Shown piece by piece: positions 57,472 through 64,000 of a stretch of 64,000 bases of DNA. Below the pieces are notes generated by a model. That model was not told where the DNA came from, searched no databases, and worked only from the letters and a program-made list of their open reading frames with translations. The stretch is from Spongisporangium articulatum (GTDB lineage Bacteria > Actinomycetota > Actinomycetes > Actinomycetales > Kineosporiaceae). Made by a program: the position numbers and the translations under genes. Position 1 is the first letter of the stretch; each line of letters begins with the position of its first letter. The stretch is from positions 186,001 through 250,000 of the forward strand of contig NZ_JBITLV010000006.1 in NCBI RefSeq assembly GCF_044465595.1, written 5' to 3'.

Positions 57472-58641
57472 GTGGACTGGCTTCGCGCGCGCCCCGCCGA
57501 GATCGACGACACCACCCGGTGCCGTCTGCTCGAGCACGCCGCCCGGACCTCGGCCGTGGCCAACCTGTCCGCCCCCGCCCTGGTCACCCTGATCTGGGTC
57601 GTATTGGCCGGCTCCGGTGAGGTCGACCCCCCGCTGGTGGTCTGGACGACCGCGGTGGCGGTGAACTTCCTCGTCTACGGGGCGAATCTCCGCCGCATGC
57701 TGCGGGCCCTGCGCGCCGGGGCACCACCCCGACGCGAGAACGCCCTCCTCGCCACCAGCCTGGCGTCGACCGGCACGCTCTGGGGCAGCCTGGCGTTCGT
57801 GGTGCCGCCCGTCACCGACGGGTCGGCGGCGGCGGTCACCGTCTTCGGCATGAGCGTGGTGCTGATGGTCGGCAACCTGGTCTTCACGTCCGGCTCGACC
57901 GGTCCGTTCCTGGCCTTCCACCTGACCCTGGCCGCCACCTCCGGGACGGGGATGCTCGTGGCCGGCAACTGGCGGCTGGCCCTGCTCCTCGCCTTCACCA
58001 CGGTCGGGGGTGCCGCCCTCAACCGGGAGCTGCACCGCACGGTCGTCGGTGCAGTCACGTTGGCCCGGCGCAACGAGTTGCTGGCCGCGCAACTCGCAGA
58101 GGCCAATGCCGGGCTCGCCGAGGTGGCCAGTCGTGACCCGCTGACGGGCCTGGCCAACCGCGACGTCTTCCGCGGTCGGATCCGCGACATCATGACCGAC
58201 CGCCGCCCCGACGGCCCGCTGCCCGCCGTCGTGTACTTCGACATCGACCACTTCAAGACCGTCAACGACACCTACGGGCACGCCGTCGGTGACCGCTTGC
58301 TCCTGGAGGTGACCGACCGCCTGGCGCAGCGGGTCGGGCCCGGCGAACTGCTCACGCGGATCGGGGGCGACGAGTTCGTCCTGCTCGTCGACGACGGCCG
58401 CGACGGGCGAGGTCTGGAGGCGGCCGGCCGGGTGATGGACGCCTTCGCCGCGCCGTTCTCCCTGGACGACGTCACCCGCCGGTTCACGGCCAGCGTCGGC
58501 GTCGCGGTGGCCGACCTGACCTGCACCCACGTCGAACTGGTGGCCCGCGCCGACACGGCGCTCTACCGGGCCAAGGCCCTCGGCCGGGACCGGGTGCAGG
58601 ACTGGGAGTCCATGCAGTCCGAGGCGGCTCTCCACATCTGA
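57472..58641 (+). CDS. Membrane-bound GGDEF diguanylate cyclase
   Basis: The 389-residue protein is predicted to make cyclic di-GMP. The N-terminal ~190 residues hold about five to six membrane helices without a named sensor domain, then a short helical linker with RNELLAAQLAEANAGL, then the cyclase domain: RDPLTGLANRDVFRGRI, YFDIDHFKTVNDTYGHAVGD and IGGDEFVLLV with an intact GGDEF at residues 298-302. The inhibitory site RxxD expected five residues before it is replaced by GPGE, so product inhibition may be missing. GTG 57472 was chosen because upstream codons are unlike protein. Confidence 0.9.
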   Translation: MDWLRARPAEIDDTTRCRLLEHAARTSAVANLSAPALVTLIWVVLAGSGEVDPPLVVWTTAVAVNFLVYGANLRRMLRALRAGAPPRRENALLATSLASTGTLWGSLAFVVPPVTDGSAAAVTVFGMSVVLMVGNLVFTSGSTGPFLAFHLTLAATSGTGMLVAGNWRLALLLAFTTVGGAALNRELHRTVVGAVTLARRNELLAAQLAEANAGLAEVASRDPLTGLANRDVFRGRIRDIMTDRRPDGPLPAVVYFDIDHFKTVNDTYGHAVGDRLLLEVTDRLAQRVGPGELLTRIGGDEFVLLVDDGRDGRGLEAAGRVMDAFAAPFSLDDVTRRFTASVGVAVADLTCTHVELVARADTALYRAKALGRDRVQDWESMQSEAALHI

Positions 58642-58681
58642 TCTGCGCACCCGAGGACCGGGCGGTGGCAGGCTGTCCCCC

Positions 58682-59302
58682 GTGGGTAGCCGCGAGATCC
58701 GGGTCGGTGCCGACCGGCTCGAGCGGTGGGTGGCCGGTTTCCGCGAGCGGCACGGGCCGCCCACCGAACTGCTGGAGTCCGACGTCCTGACCCTGCGCGC
58801 TCCCGACGGCGCGACCGCCGTCCTGCACGCGACCTACCCGCCCCTGTCCGGTGCGCCGACTCCGGCGGCCCTGGCCGCCAACGCGGGCGCCGACCGGGTC
58901 GTCGCGGTCCTCCTGGTCCGCCGCGGCGGGTACGCCTGCGCGGTCGTGCACGGCGACCGGGTCACCGCCTCCAAGGTCGGGTCCCGCTACGTGCAGGGCC
59001 GCACGGCGGCCGGGGGCTGGTCGCAGCAGCGGTTCGCCCGCCGCCGCGAAGGTCAGGCCAAGCAACTGCTCGGGGACGTCGTCGAGGTCGCCCAGCGGGT
59101 GCTGCTGCCGGCCGGGGCCGACGTACTGGCCACCGGCGGTGACCGGGCGCTCGTGACCGACGTCCTGAACGACACCCGGCTCGCGAGCCTCAGGTCGCTC
59201 GACGCGGGCCCCTACCTGGAGGTCGGCGACCCGAAGTCCGACGTGGTGAAGGCCCTGCCGGACCGGCTGCGCGCCGTGCGGATCACGCTGACCGAGCCGT
59301 AG
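58682..59302 (+). CDS. acVLRF1-type peptidyl-tRNA hydrolase (Vms1-like release factor)
   Basis: The 206-residue eRF1-fold protein of the actinobacterial Vms1-like family cleaves peptidyl-tRNA on ribosomes. The catalytic loop is visible: GSRYVQGRTAAGGWSQQRFA contains the conserved GGWSQQRF with the key Gln, followed by the basic RRREGQAKQLL. The remainder fits the family (RVLLPAGADVLATGGDRAL). GTG 58682 follows a CAGGCT hexamer by 7 bp. Function follows published work on the family, not this protein. Confidence 0.85.
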   Translation: MGSREIRVGADRLERWVAGFRERHGPPTELLESDVLTLRAPDGATAVLHATYPPLSGAPTPAALAANAGADRVVAVLLVRRGGYACAVVHGDRVTASKVGSRYVQGRTAAGGWSQQRFARRREGQAKQLLGDVVEVAQRVLLPAGADVLATGGDRALVTDVLNDTRLASLRSLDAGPYLEVGDPKSDVVKALPDRLRAVRITLTEP

Positions 59303-59369
59303 CCGAACCTCCGGGCCCGCGGCCGTACCGTCCTGAGGTCATCCGCAGACCCCGGGGGAGCACTCCGGC

Positions 59370-60263
59370 TCAGACCGAGGCGAAGGTGTTGCAGGAGTCG
59401 ATGTCCCCGCTGGTGTAGCCGGTGGTGAACCACTGGGCCCGTTGCGCGGCCGAGCCGTGGGTCCACGACTCCGGGTCGACGCGGCCCTGCGCCTTCTTCT
59501 GGATCCGGTCGTCACCGACCGCCTCGGCCGCGTTCACCGCCTCTGCGATGTTGTCCTTGGTCAACGCGATGCCGTTGTCGGAGTCCTTGTCGGCCAGGGT
59601 CGCCCAGGCGCCCGCATAGCAGTCGGCCTGCAGCTCCATCGCGACCGAGTAGCGGTTCGCGTTGTCCGGGTCGCTCTGCTGCGCGGAGCGGACCTTGCGT
59701 TCGGTGCCGAGCAGGGTCTGCAGGTGATGGCCGTACTCGTGCGCCTCGATGTAGGCCTGCGCGAACGTACCCTCGGCGCCGAACTGCTGCTGCAACTGCT
59801 CCAGGAAGCCCAGGTCGAGGTAGATCTTCTCGTCCGGCGGGCAGTAGAACGGGCCGACCTGCGAGCTGGCCTGGCCGCAGCCGGTGTTCACGCCGTTCTC
59901 GAAGAAGACCAGGCGCGGCGGCTCGTACGACAGCCCGCGCCGGGAGAACTCCTCCGACCAGACGTCGTCGGCGACGTTGTAGACCTTGATCATGCGGCAG
60001 TCGACGTACTTGTCGAGGGCGCCGTCGGAGTTGCACCGCTTCTCCAGCTCGGCCGTGGACTCCTGCCGGCTGCTGCTGCCGGTCTGCGCCGGGGTGATCT
60101 GGCTGAGGTCGACGTTGCCGCCGCCGAGCAGCTGGACCAGCACGTAGACGATCAGGCCGACGACGCCCGCGCCACCGCCGATGGCCAGGCCGCCACCGCC
60201 CATGCCCCGGCGGTCGTCGAGACCCCCGACGTCCACCCGGTCGTTGTCGAACTCGATACCCAT
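59370..60263 (-). CDS. Neutral zinc metallopeptidase (YpfJ family)
   Basis: The 297-residue protein has a short N-terminus, one membrane helix (GGGAGVVGLIVYVLVQLLGG) and an external peptidase domain. The zinc motif HExxH is seen in AYIEAHEYGHHLQTLLG, with the third ligand expected in MELQADCYAGAWA. Further family text: FYCPPDEKIYLDLGFLEQL and WTHGSAAQRAQWFTTGYTSG. GGAGGG lies just before the ATG. It acts outside the membrane on unknown substrates. Confidence 0.94.
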   Translation of the reverse strand: MGIEFDNDRVDVGGLDDRRGMGGGGLAIGGGAGVVGLIVYVLVQLLGGGNVDLSQITPAQTGSSSRQESTAELEKRCNSDGALDKYVDCRMIKVYNVADDVWSEEFSRRGLSYEPPRLVFFENGVNTGCGQASSQVGPFYCPPDEKIYLDLGFLEQLQQQFGAEGTFAQAYIEAHEYGHHLQTLLGTERKVRSAQQSDPDNANRYSVAMELQADCYAGAWATLADKDSDNGIALTKDNIAEAVNAAEAVGDDRIQKKAQGRVDPESWTHGSAAQRAQWFTTGYTSGDIDSCNTFASV

Positions 60264-60300
60264 CGGGCCCTCCAGCGCTTGGGTCGGTCAGCGGGACTGA

Positions 60301-61230
60301 TCACCCGACGGTAACGCCTGCGGGCGGGTCCAGCTCACGCACGGTGCCGTCCCAGCCGCTGGTGAACAGCGCGGGCGCGGGGCCGCCGGGCCCGACCACC
60401 CCCGGACCGACCCGCACCGAGCTGGCTCCGGGGACGGTCGCGATGGCGCAGTGCGCGCCCGTGGCCGGGTCGACCTTCTCCACCCGGTTGCCGAGATTGG
60501 CCGCCACGTAAAGACTTCCGTCGGGCGTGGCGGTCAGGTCGTCGACCGCGTCGAGGACGGTGCCGATCCGGGCCACGGTCCGCGCGGCCCCGGCCCGCGC
60601 GCCGCCCGACAGCAGCGGGATCGCGACGATCTCGCCCGTGTAGGTGTCGTCGCTGTAGAGCGTCGTCCCGTCCGGTGAGACCGCGAGGCCGTTCGAGTGC
60701 CCGTAGGACGACCAGCGGGCCGTCTTCACGCCTGTGGACGGTACGACGCGGGTGATGCCGGAGAGCCCGAACACCGCGCTGCTCGCCGCGGCCAGGCTGC
60801 CGTCCGGCAGGCCGGCCAGCCCGTTCGGCGCGGTCACCGAGGCGACCTTGCGGGTGGCGCCCGTGGCCAGGTCGATCGCGGTGACGGTGCCCGGCAGGGC
60901 CAGCGCGATGTTCAGTGCCGAGTCGCCGGTGTTCACGTAGAGCGTGCCGCCCGCCCGCACGAGACCGCCGGGGGCGTCGAGCCCGGTGGCGACCGTCGTC
61001 CGGCCCGTGGCGGTGACCCGCTCGACCGCGGAGCGGTCGACCGCGGAGACGTAGAGCCCGCCCGCGCCGTCCGGGGCGATGTTCTCGAGCGTGCCGAGCC
61101 CGGAGGCGACGGTCGTGACCGTCCAGCCTGCGCACCCGGCCGGGGTCGTCGCGGCACCCGCGGGGGCGGCCGCGCCCAGCAGCCCTACGGGGAGGGCCGC
61201 AACGGCCAGGAAAGCCCAAGATCGCCTCAT
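60301..61230 (-). CDS. Secreted beta-propeller (SMP-30/NHL-like) protein
   Basis: The 309-residue protein has a clear Sec signal peptide (MRRSWAFLAVAALPVGLLGA, cleavage after APAGAA) and repeated propeller blades with G.LYVSA, TLYVNTG, NGLAGLPDGSLA, NGLAVSPDGTTLYSDD, and LTATPDGSLYVAANLGNRVE. It probably forms a six-bladed propeller binding or hydrolysing sugar lactones or polymers; the exact activity is unclear. ATG 61230 was selected to begin with the signal peptide. Confidence 0.85.
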   Translation of the reverse strand: MRRSWAFLAVAALPVGLLGAAAPAGAATTPAGCAGWTVTTVASGLGTLENIAPDGAGGLYVSAVDRSAVERVTATGRTTVATGLDAPGGLVRAGGTLYVNTGDSALNIALALPGTVTAIDLATGATRKVASVTAPNGLAGLPDGSLAAASSAVFGLSGITRVVPSTGVKTARWSSYGHSNGLAVSPDGTTLYSDDTYTGEIVAIPLLSGGARAGAARTVARIGTVLDAVDDLTATPDGSLYVAANLGNRVEKVDPATGAHCAIATVPGASSVRVGPGVVGPGGPAPALFTSGWDGTVRELDPPAGVTVG

Positions 61231-61267
61231 GGCTCGGAGCGTAACCGGACCCCCGGCCCGGGCACCG

Positions 61268-61273
61268 TAGAAT
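61268..61273 (+). promoter_or_regulatory. -10 element of the ABC-F gene
   Basis: TAGAAT in the 107-bp region divergent from the propeller gene is a good -10 hexamer, giving a leader of about 58 nt before ATG 61338. It overlaps the left side of a strong hairpin. Confidence 0.45.
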
Positions 61274-61274
61274 G

Positions 61275-61310
61275 GGCCGGCACGGACGTCGTCCGACGCC
61301 CGTGCCGGCC
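61275..61310 (+). promoter_or_regulatory. 5' leader hairpin of the ABC-F gene
   Basis: A perfect 11-bp stem (GGCCGGCACGG at 61275-61285 with its complement at 61300-61310) encloses a further 5-bp CGTCG-TC-CGACG hairpin. It ends 28 nt before the ATG and 12 nt before the AGGAGA ribosome-binding site. It could be an attenuator, as known upstream of some ABC-F resistance genes; no leader peptide is obvious. Confidence 0.5.
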
Positions 61311-61337
61311 CCCACCACCTGCAGGAGAACCGCACCC

Positions 61338-62936
61338 ATGATCGTCGCCCAGGGTGTGGAGCTGCGCGCGGGCGCGCGCCTGCTGGTGGAGAACGCCACC
61401 TTCCGGGTCGGCCCGGGGCAGCGCGTCGGGCTGGTCGGTCGCAACGGCGCCGGCAAGACCACCCTGACCAAGGTGCTGGCCGGCGAGGCCCAGCCCGCCG
61501 CGGGCACCGTGACCCGCAGCGGCGAGATCGGCTACCTGCCGCAGGACCCGCGGGGCGTGGACCTGGAGGAACTGGCCCGCGACCGGGTGCTGTCCGCCCG
61601 CGGCCTCGACGAGATCATCACGCGGATGCGCGAGACCGAGGGCCAGATGGCCAGCGCGGACGACGAGACGCGGGACAAGGCGATGGCCCGCTACGCGCGG
61701 CTGGAGTCCCAGTTCGTCACCCGGGGCGGGTACGCGGCCGAGAGCGAGGCGGCCACCATCTGCGCCAGCCTGTCACTGCCGGAACGGGTGCTGGACCAGC
61801 CGCTCGGCACGCTGTCCGGCGGGCAGCGTCGCCGGGTGGAGCTGGCCCGGATCCTCTTCTCCGACGCCGAGACCCTGCTGCTCGACGAGCCGACCAACCA
61901 CCTGGACGCCGACTCCATCGTCTGGCTGCGGGACTTCCTGAAGGTGTGGTCGGGCGGGCTGATCGTGATCAGCCACGACGTCGAACTCCTCGAGGCGACC
62001 GTCAACGCGGTCTTCCACCTCGACGCCAACCGGTCGGTGATCGACGTCTACAACGTGGGCTGGAAGGCGTACCTGCAGGCCCGCGAGACCGACGAGAAGC
62101 GCCGCCACCGGGAGCGGGCCAACACGGAGAAGAAGGCCGCCGTGCTGCTGCAGCAGGCGGACAAGATGCGGGCCAAGGCCACCAAGGCGGTCGCCGCCCA
62201 GAACATGATCAAACGGGCCGAGAAGATGCTCGGCGGCCTCGAGGAGACCCGGCAGGCCGACAAGGTGGCCAAGCTGCGGTTCCCGTCCCCGGCCCCCTGC
62301 GGGCGCACCCCGCTGATGGCCTCGGGGCTGAGCAAGTCGTACGGCAGCCTGGAGATCTTCACCGACGTCGACCTGGCCATCGACAAGGGCTCACGGGTCG
62401 TCGTCCTGGGCCTCAACGGCGCGGGCAAGACGACCCTGCTGCGCATCCTGGGCAGCGTCGAGAAGCCCGACACCGGTCAGATCGAGGCCGGGCACGGCCT
62501 GCGGATCGGGTACTACGCCCAGGAGCACGAGACGCTCGAGGTCGACCGCACGGTGCTGGAGAACATGCGCTCGGCGGCCCCGGACCTGCAGGACGCGCAG
62601 GTCCGCACGGTGCTGGGGTCGTTCCTGTTCCAGGGGGACGACGTGCACAAGCCGGCCGGTGTGCTGTCCGGTGGGGAGAAGACCCGGCTGGCGCTGGCCA
62701 CCCTGGTCGTCTCCGGAGCCAACGTGCTCCTCCTGGACGAGCCGACGAACAACCTCGACCCCGCCTCCCGGGCCGAGGTCCTCGACGCCCTGCGCCGCTA
62801 CGAGGGGGCCGTCGTCCTCGTCACCCACGACGAGGGGGCGGTCGAGGCCCTCAACCCCGAGCGGGTCGTGCTGTTGCCCGACGGCGCCGAGGATCTCTGG
62901 AATTCGGACTATCTGGACCTGGTCTCCCTCGCCTGA
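61338..62936 (+). CDS. ABC-F family ATPase
   Basis: The 532-residue soluble protein has two ABC domains: Walker A LVGRNGAGKTTLTKVL and LGLNGAGKTTLLRIL; signatures LSGGQRRRVELARIL and LSGGEKTRLALATLV; Walker B TLLLDEPTNHLD and VLLLDEPTNNLD. A charged linker of ~85 residues (RETDEKRRHRERANTEKKAA) joins them, and no transmembrane segments are present. ABC-F proteins act on ribosomes, either as translation factors or in antibiotic protection. M. tuberculosis Rv1473, the positional counterpart, is annotated in this family. AGGAGA precedes ATG 61338. Confidence 0.95.
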   Translation: MIVAQGVELRAGARLLVENATFRVGPGQRVGLVGRNGAGKTTLTKVLAGEAQPAAGTVTRSGEIGYLPQDPRGVDLEELARDRVLSARGLDEIITRMRETEGQMASADDETRDKAMARYARLESQFVTRGGYAAESEAATICASLSLPERVLDQPLGTLSGGQRRRVELARILFSDAETLLLDEPTNHLDADSIVWLRDFLKVWSGGLIVISHDVELLEATVNAVFHLDANRSVIDVYNVGWKAYLQARETDEKRRHRERANTEKKAAVLLQQADKMRAKATKAVAAQNMIKRAEKMLGGLEETRQADKVAKLRFPSPAPCGRTPLMASGLSKSYGSLEIFTDVDLAIDKGSRVVVLGLNGAGKTTLLRILGSVEKPDTGQIEAGHGLRIGYYAQEHETLEVDRTVLENMRSAAPDLQDAQVRTVLGSFLFQGDDVHKPAGVLSGGEKTRLALATLVVSGANVLLLDEPTNNLDPASRAEVLDALRRYEGAVVLVTHDEGAVEALNPERVVLLPDGAEDLWNSDYLDLVSLA

Positions 62937-63066
62937 GAACCGCTCCGGCGCAAAGATTCGGGCGCTACCCGGCGTCACGGACCCCCGCGGGGCTTTTCAA
63001 GATGCCGACCCGTGATCTGTTGACCACCATGAAGGTCATCTAGCCGTTCTCGGAAGAGGAGGATTC

Positions 63067-63288
63067 GTGGCCGAGACCGTCAAGAAAGGCGTCAGGATCA
63101 CGGGCACCGACCGCTCGAAGCTCGCCGGAGAGCTCAAGAAGAAGTACACCCAAGGGGCCAGCATCCGGGCGCTGGCGGAGGAGACCGGCCGCTCGTACGG
63201 CTTCGTGCACCGCATCCTGACGGAGAACGACGTGGCCCTGCGCGGGCGCGGCGGTGCGACCCGGGGCAAGGCGAAGGCGGGCCGCTGA
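63067..63288 (+). CDS. Small helix-turn-helix protein
   Basis: The 73-residue basic protein has a clear HTH: LKKKYTQGASIRALAEETGR then SYGFVHRILTENDVALRGRG. It matches Rv1473A-type predicted regulators by size and position after the ABC-F gene. AGGAGG lies 4 nt before the GTG. It likely binds DNA or could bind the adjacent transcript; target unknown. Confidence 0.85.
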   Translation: MAETVKKGVRITGTDRSKLAGELKKKYTQGASIRALAEETGRSYGFVHRILTENDVALRGRGGATRGKAKAGR

Positions 63289-63407
63289 AACACTCCTGAG
63301 GGCTCCCAGGAGCCGGCGCGAGAGGCCGGCGAAGACTCCGGGCGCCCGTCCACCGGCACCACCTGGTAGGACGGACGTCGGGAAGCTTCGCCGGCGTCCG
63401 CGTGTTT
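63288..63407 (+). other. Structured intergenic region before the ABC exporter
   Basis: Three hairpins follow in series: GGCTCC-CA-GGAGCC (63301-63314), GCCGGC-N7-GCCGGC (63312-63330, sharing bases with the first), and a 10-bp stem at 63372-63400 followed by CGTGTTT. AAACAC (63288-63293) can pair with GTGTTT (63402-63407) to close the set. The last hairpin may terminate the HTH transcript. It could also be part of a regulatory RNA. Confidence 0.45.
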
Positions 63408-63446
63408 GGAGTCCCTCGAGGGACCGATCAGGAGGGGCTCGACAGA

Positions 63447-64000
63447 ATGCAGCCAGGTGGTGGCATGGCGGGGTGGCAGATCATGCGCTCCTACCGCCGT
63501 GACGAGGACGTGAAGGACCAGAAGCTCGCCCCGGGTACCCGCCGGCGGATCCTGGGCTTCGCCCGCCCCTACCGCACCCGGATCGCGGTCTTCCTCGCCC
63601 TCGTCGTCTTCGACGCCTTCCTGACCGTCGCCTCGCCGCTGCTGCTCAAGCGCATCGTCGACGACGGGGTGATCCCGAAGGACCGGGGCGTGGTCGTGGG
63701 GCTGGCCCTGGTCGTGGCCGCCGTGGCCGTCGTCGACGTGGCCGCCGGGCTCGTGCAGCGCTACCAGTCGGCGCGGATCGGCGAGGGGCTGATCTACGAC
63801 CTGCGCACCCGGGTGTTCGGGCACGTGCTCCGCCAGCCGGTCGCCTTCTTCACCCGGACCCAGACGGGGGCGCTCGTGTCCCGGCTGAACAACGACGTGA
63901 TCGGCGCCCAGCAGGCCTTCACCTCGACGCTGTCGAGCGTGGTCTCGAACGTGGTCTCGCTGATCCTGGTGGCCGGGGCGATGTTCTACCTGTCCTGGCC
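63447..64000 (+). CDS. ABC exporter (transmembrane-ATPase type), 5' part
   Basis: The frame is open to the right edge (184 codons). It begins MQPGGGMAGWQIMRSYRRDE and continues with the first helices of a type-I exporter transmembrane domain (RIAVFLALVVFDAFLTVASP, GLALVVAAVAVVDVAAGLVQ), the canonical LIYDLRTRVFGHVLRQPVAF and FFTRTQTGALVSRLNNDV. AGGAGGGG lies 9 nt before the ATG. The ATPase half is beyond the window, so half- or full-transporter status is unknown. Confidence 0.9.
   Translation, partial: MQPGGGMAGWQIMRSYRRDEDVKDQKLAPGTRRRILGFARPYRTRIAVFLALVVFDAFLTVASPLLLKRIVDDGVIPKDRGVVVGLALVVAAVAVVDVAAGLVQRYQSARIGEGLIYDLRTRVFGHVLRQPVAFFTRTQTGALVSRLNNDVIGAQQAFTSTLSSVVSNVVSLILVAGAMFYLSW

Noticed and set aside
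63016..63045. Mini-ORF of four codons (ATG AAG GTC ATC TAG, ending in the spacer before the HTH gene) as a leader peptide
   Set aside because: Too short, no clear ribosome-binding site, and no linked attenuator directly after it.

Overview
This is 64 kb of a high-GC (about 70%+) actinomycetote chromosome. The support is gene content and order: rapZ-yvcK-whiA, gap-pgk-tpiA-secG, rbpA, pgl-opcA-zwf-pgi-tal-tkt, ctaB/ctaA, sufR-B-D-C-S-U-T and an ABC-F gene followed by a small HTH gene lie in roughly the order I recall from the Rv1420-Rv1473A region of Mycobacterium tuberculosis. RbpA, OpcA, WhiA, an AftD-type arabinosyltransferase and an acVLRF1-type release factor are actinobacterial hallmarks. 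GTG starts and 4-bp start/stop overlaps are very common. I cannot name the genus; a non-mycobacterial actinomycete of the Nakamurella/Geodermatophilus/Pseudonocardia breadth would fit.

Layout. 1-6.0 kb: cell-envelope genes (3' part of aftD, an acyltransferase-3 gene, a large multi-pass membrane protein). 6.1-9.9 kb: a DUF3068 protein, a methyltransferase, then rpsA with a good promoter and a perfect 21-bp-stem terminator. 9.9-21.3 kb: exopolysaccharide-type genes (polyprenyl-phosphate sugar transferase, paired WbuB-like GT-B glycosyltransferases, a low-molecular-weight phosphatase homologue that has lost its catalytic Cys, a DUF4012 protein), interrupted by an adenylate-forming ligase, coaE, a P-loop NTPase and uvrB. 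21.3-28.7 kb: a glyoxalase-II-like hydrolase, uvrA, a small accessory islet (SMI1/KNR4-like and DUF2695 genes), then uvrC. 28.7-37.5 kb: rapZ, yvcK, an inserted two-component system, whiA, the lower-glycolysis operon, secG and rbpA. 37.6-45.8 kb (minus): a translationally coupled pentose-phosphate operon, tkt-tal-pgi-zwf-opcA-pgl. 46.0-50.8 kb: heme A biosynthesis (ctaB, ctaA converging), a sigma-region-2-only protein with a small partner, and a two-gene ABC exporter. 50.8-57.3 kb: the suf Fe-S operon with an embedded Rieske ferredoxin. 57.5-64 kb: a diguanylate cyclase, acVLRF1, a zinc metallopeptidase, a secreted beta-propeller, an ABC-F ATPase, a small HTH protein and the 5' part of an ABC exporter.

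Most of the window is conserved housekeeping DNA. I see no tRNA, rRNA, CRISPR array, transposase or prophage. I did not find a clear new system. The less explained points are the pseudophosphatase in the polysaccharide locus, the sigma-2-only gene pair, the unknown P-loop gene coupled to coaE, the islet between uvrA and uvrC with its operator-like repeats, several very long perfect hairpins, and a recurring leaderless promoter layout (TANNNT followed by 6-8 bp and then the start codon) at uvrA, uvrB, uvrC and other genes.
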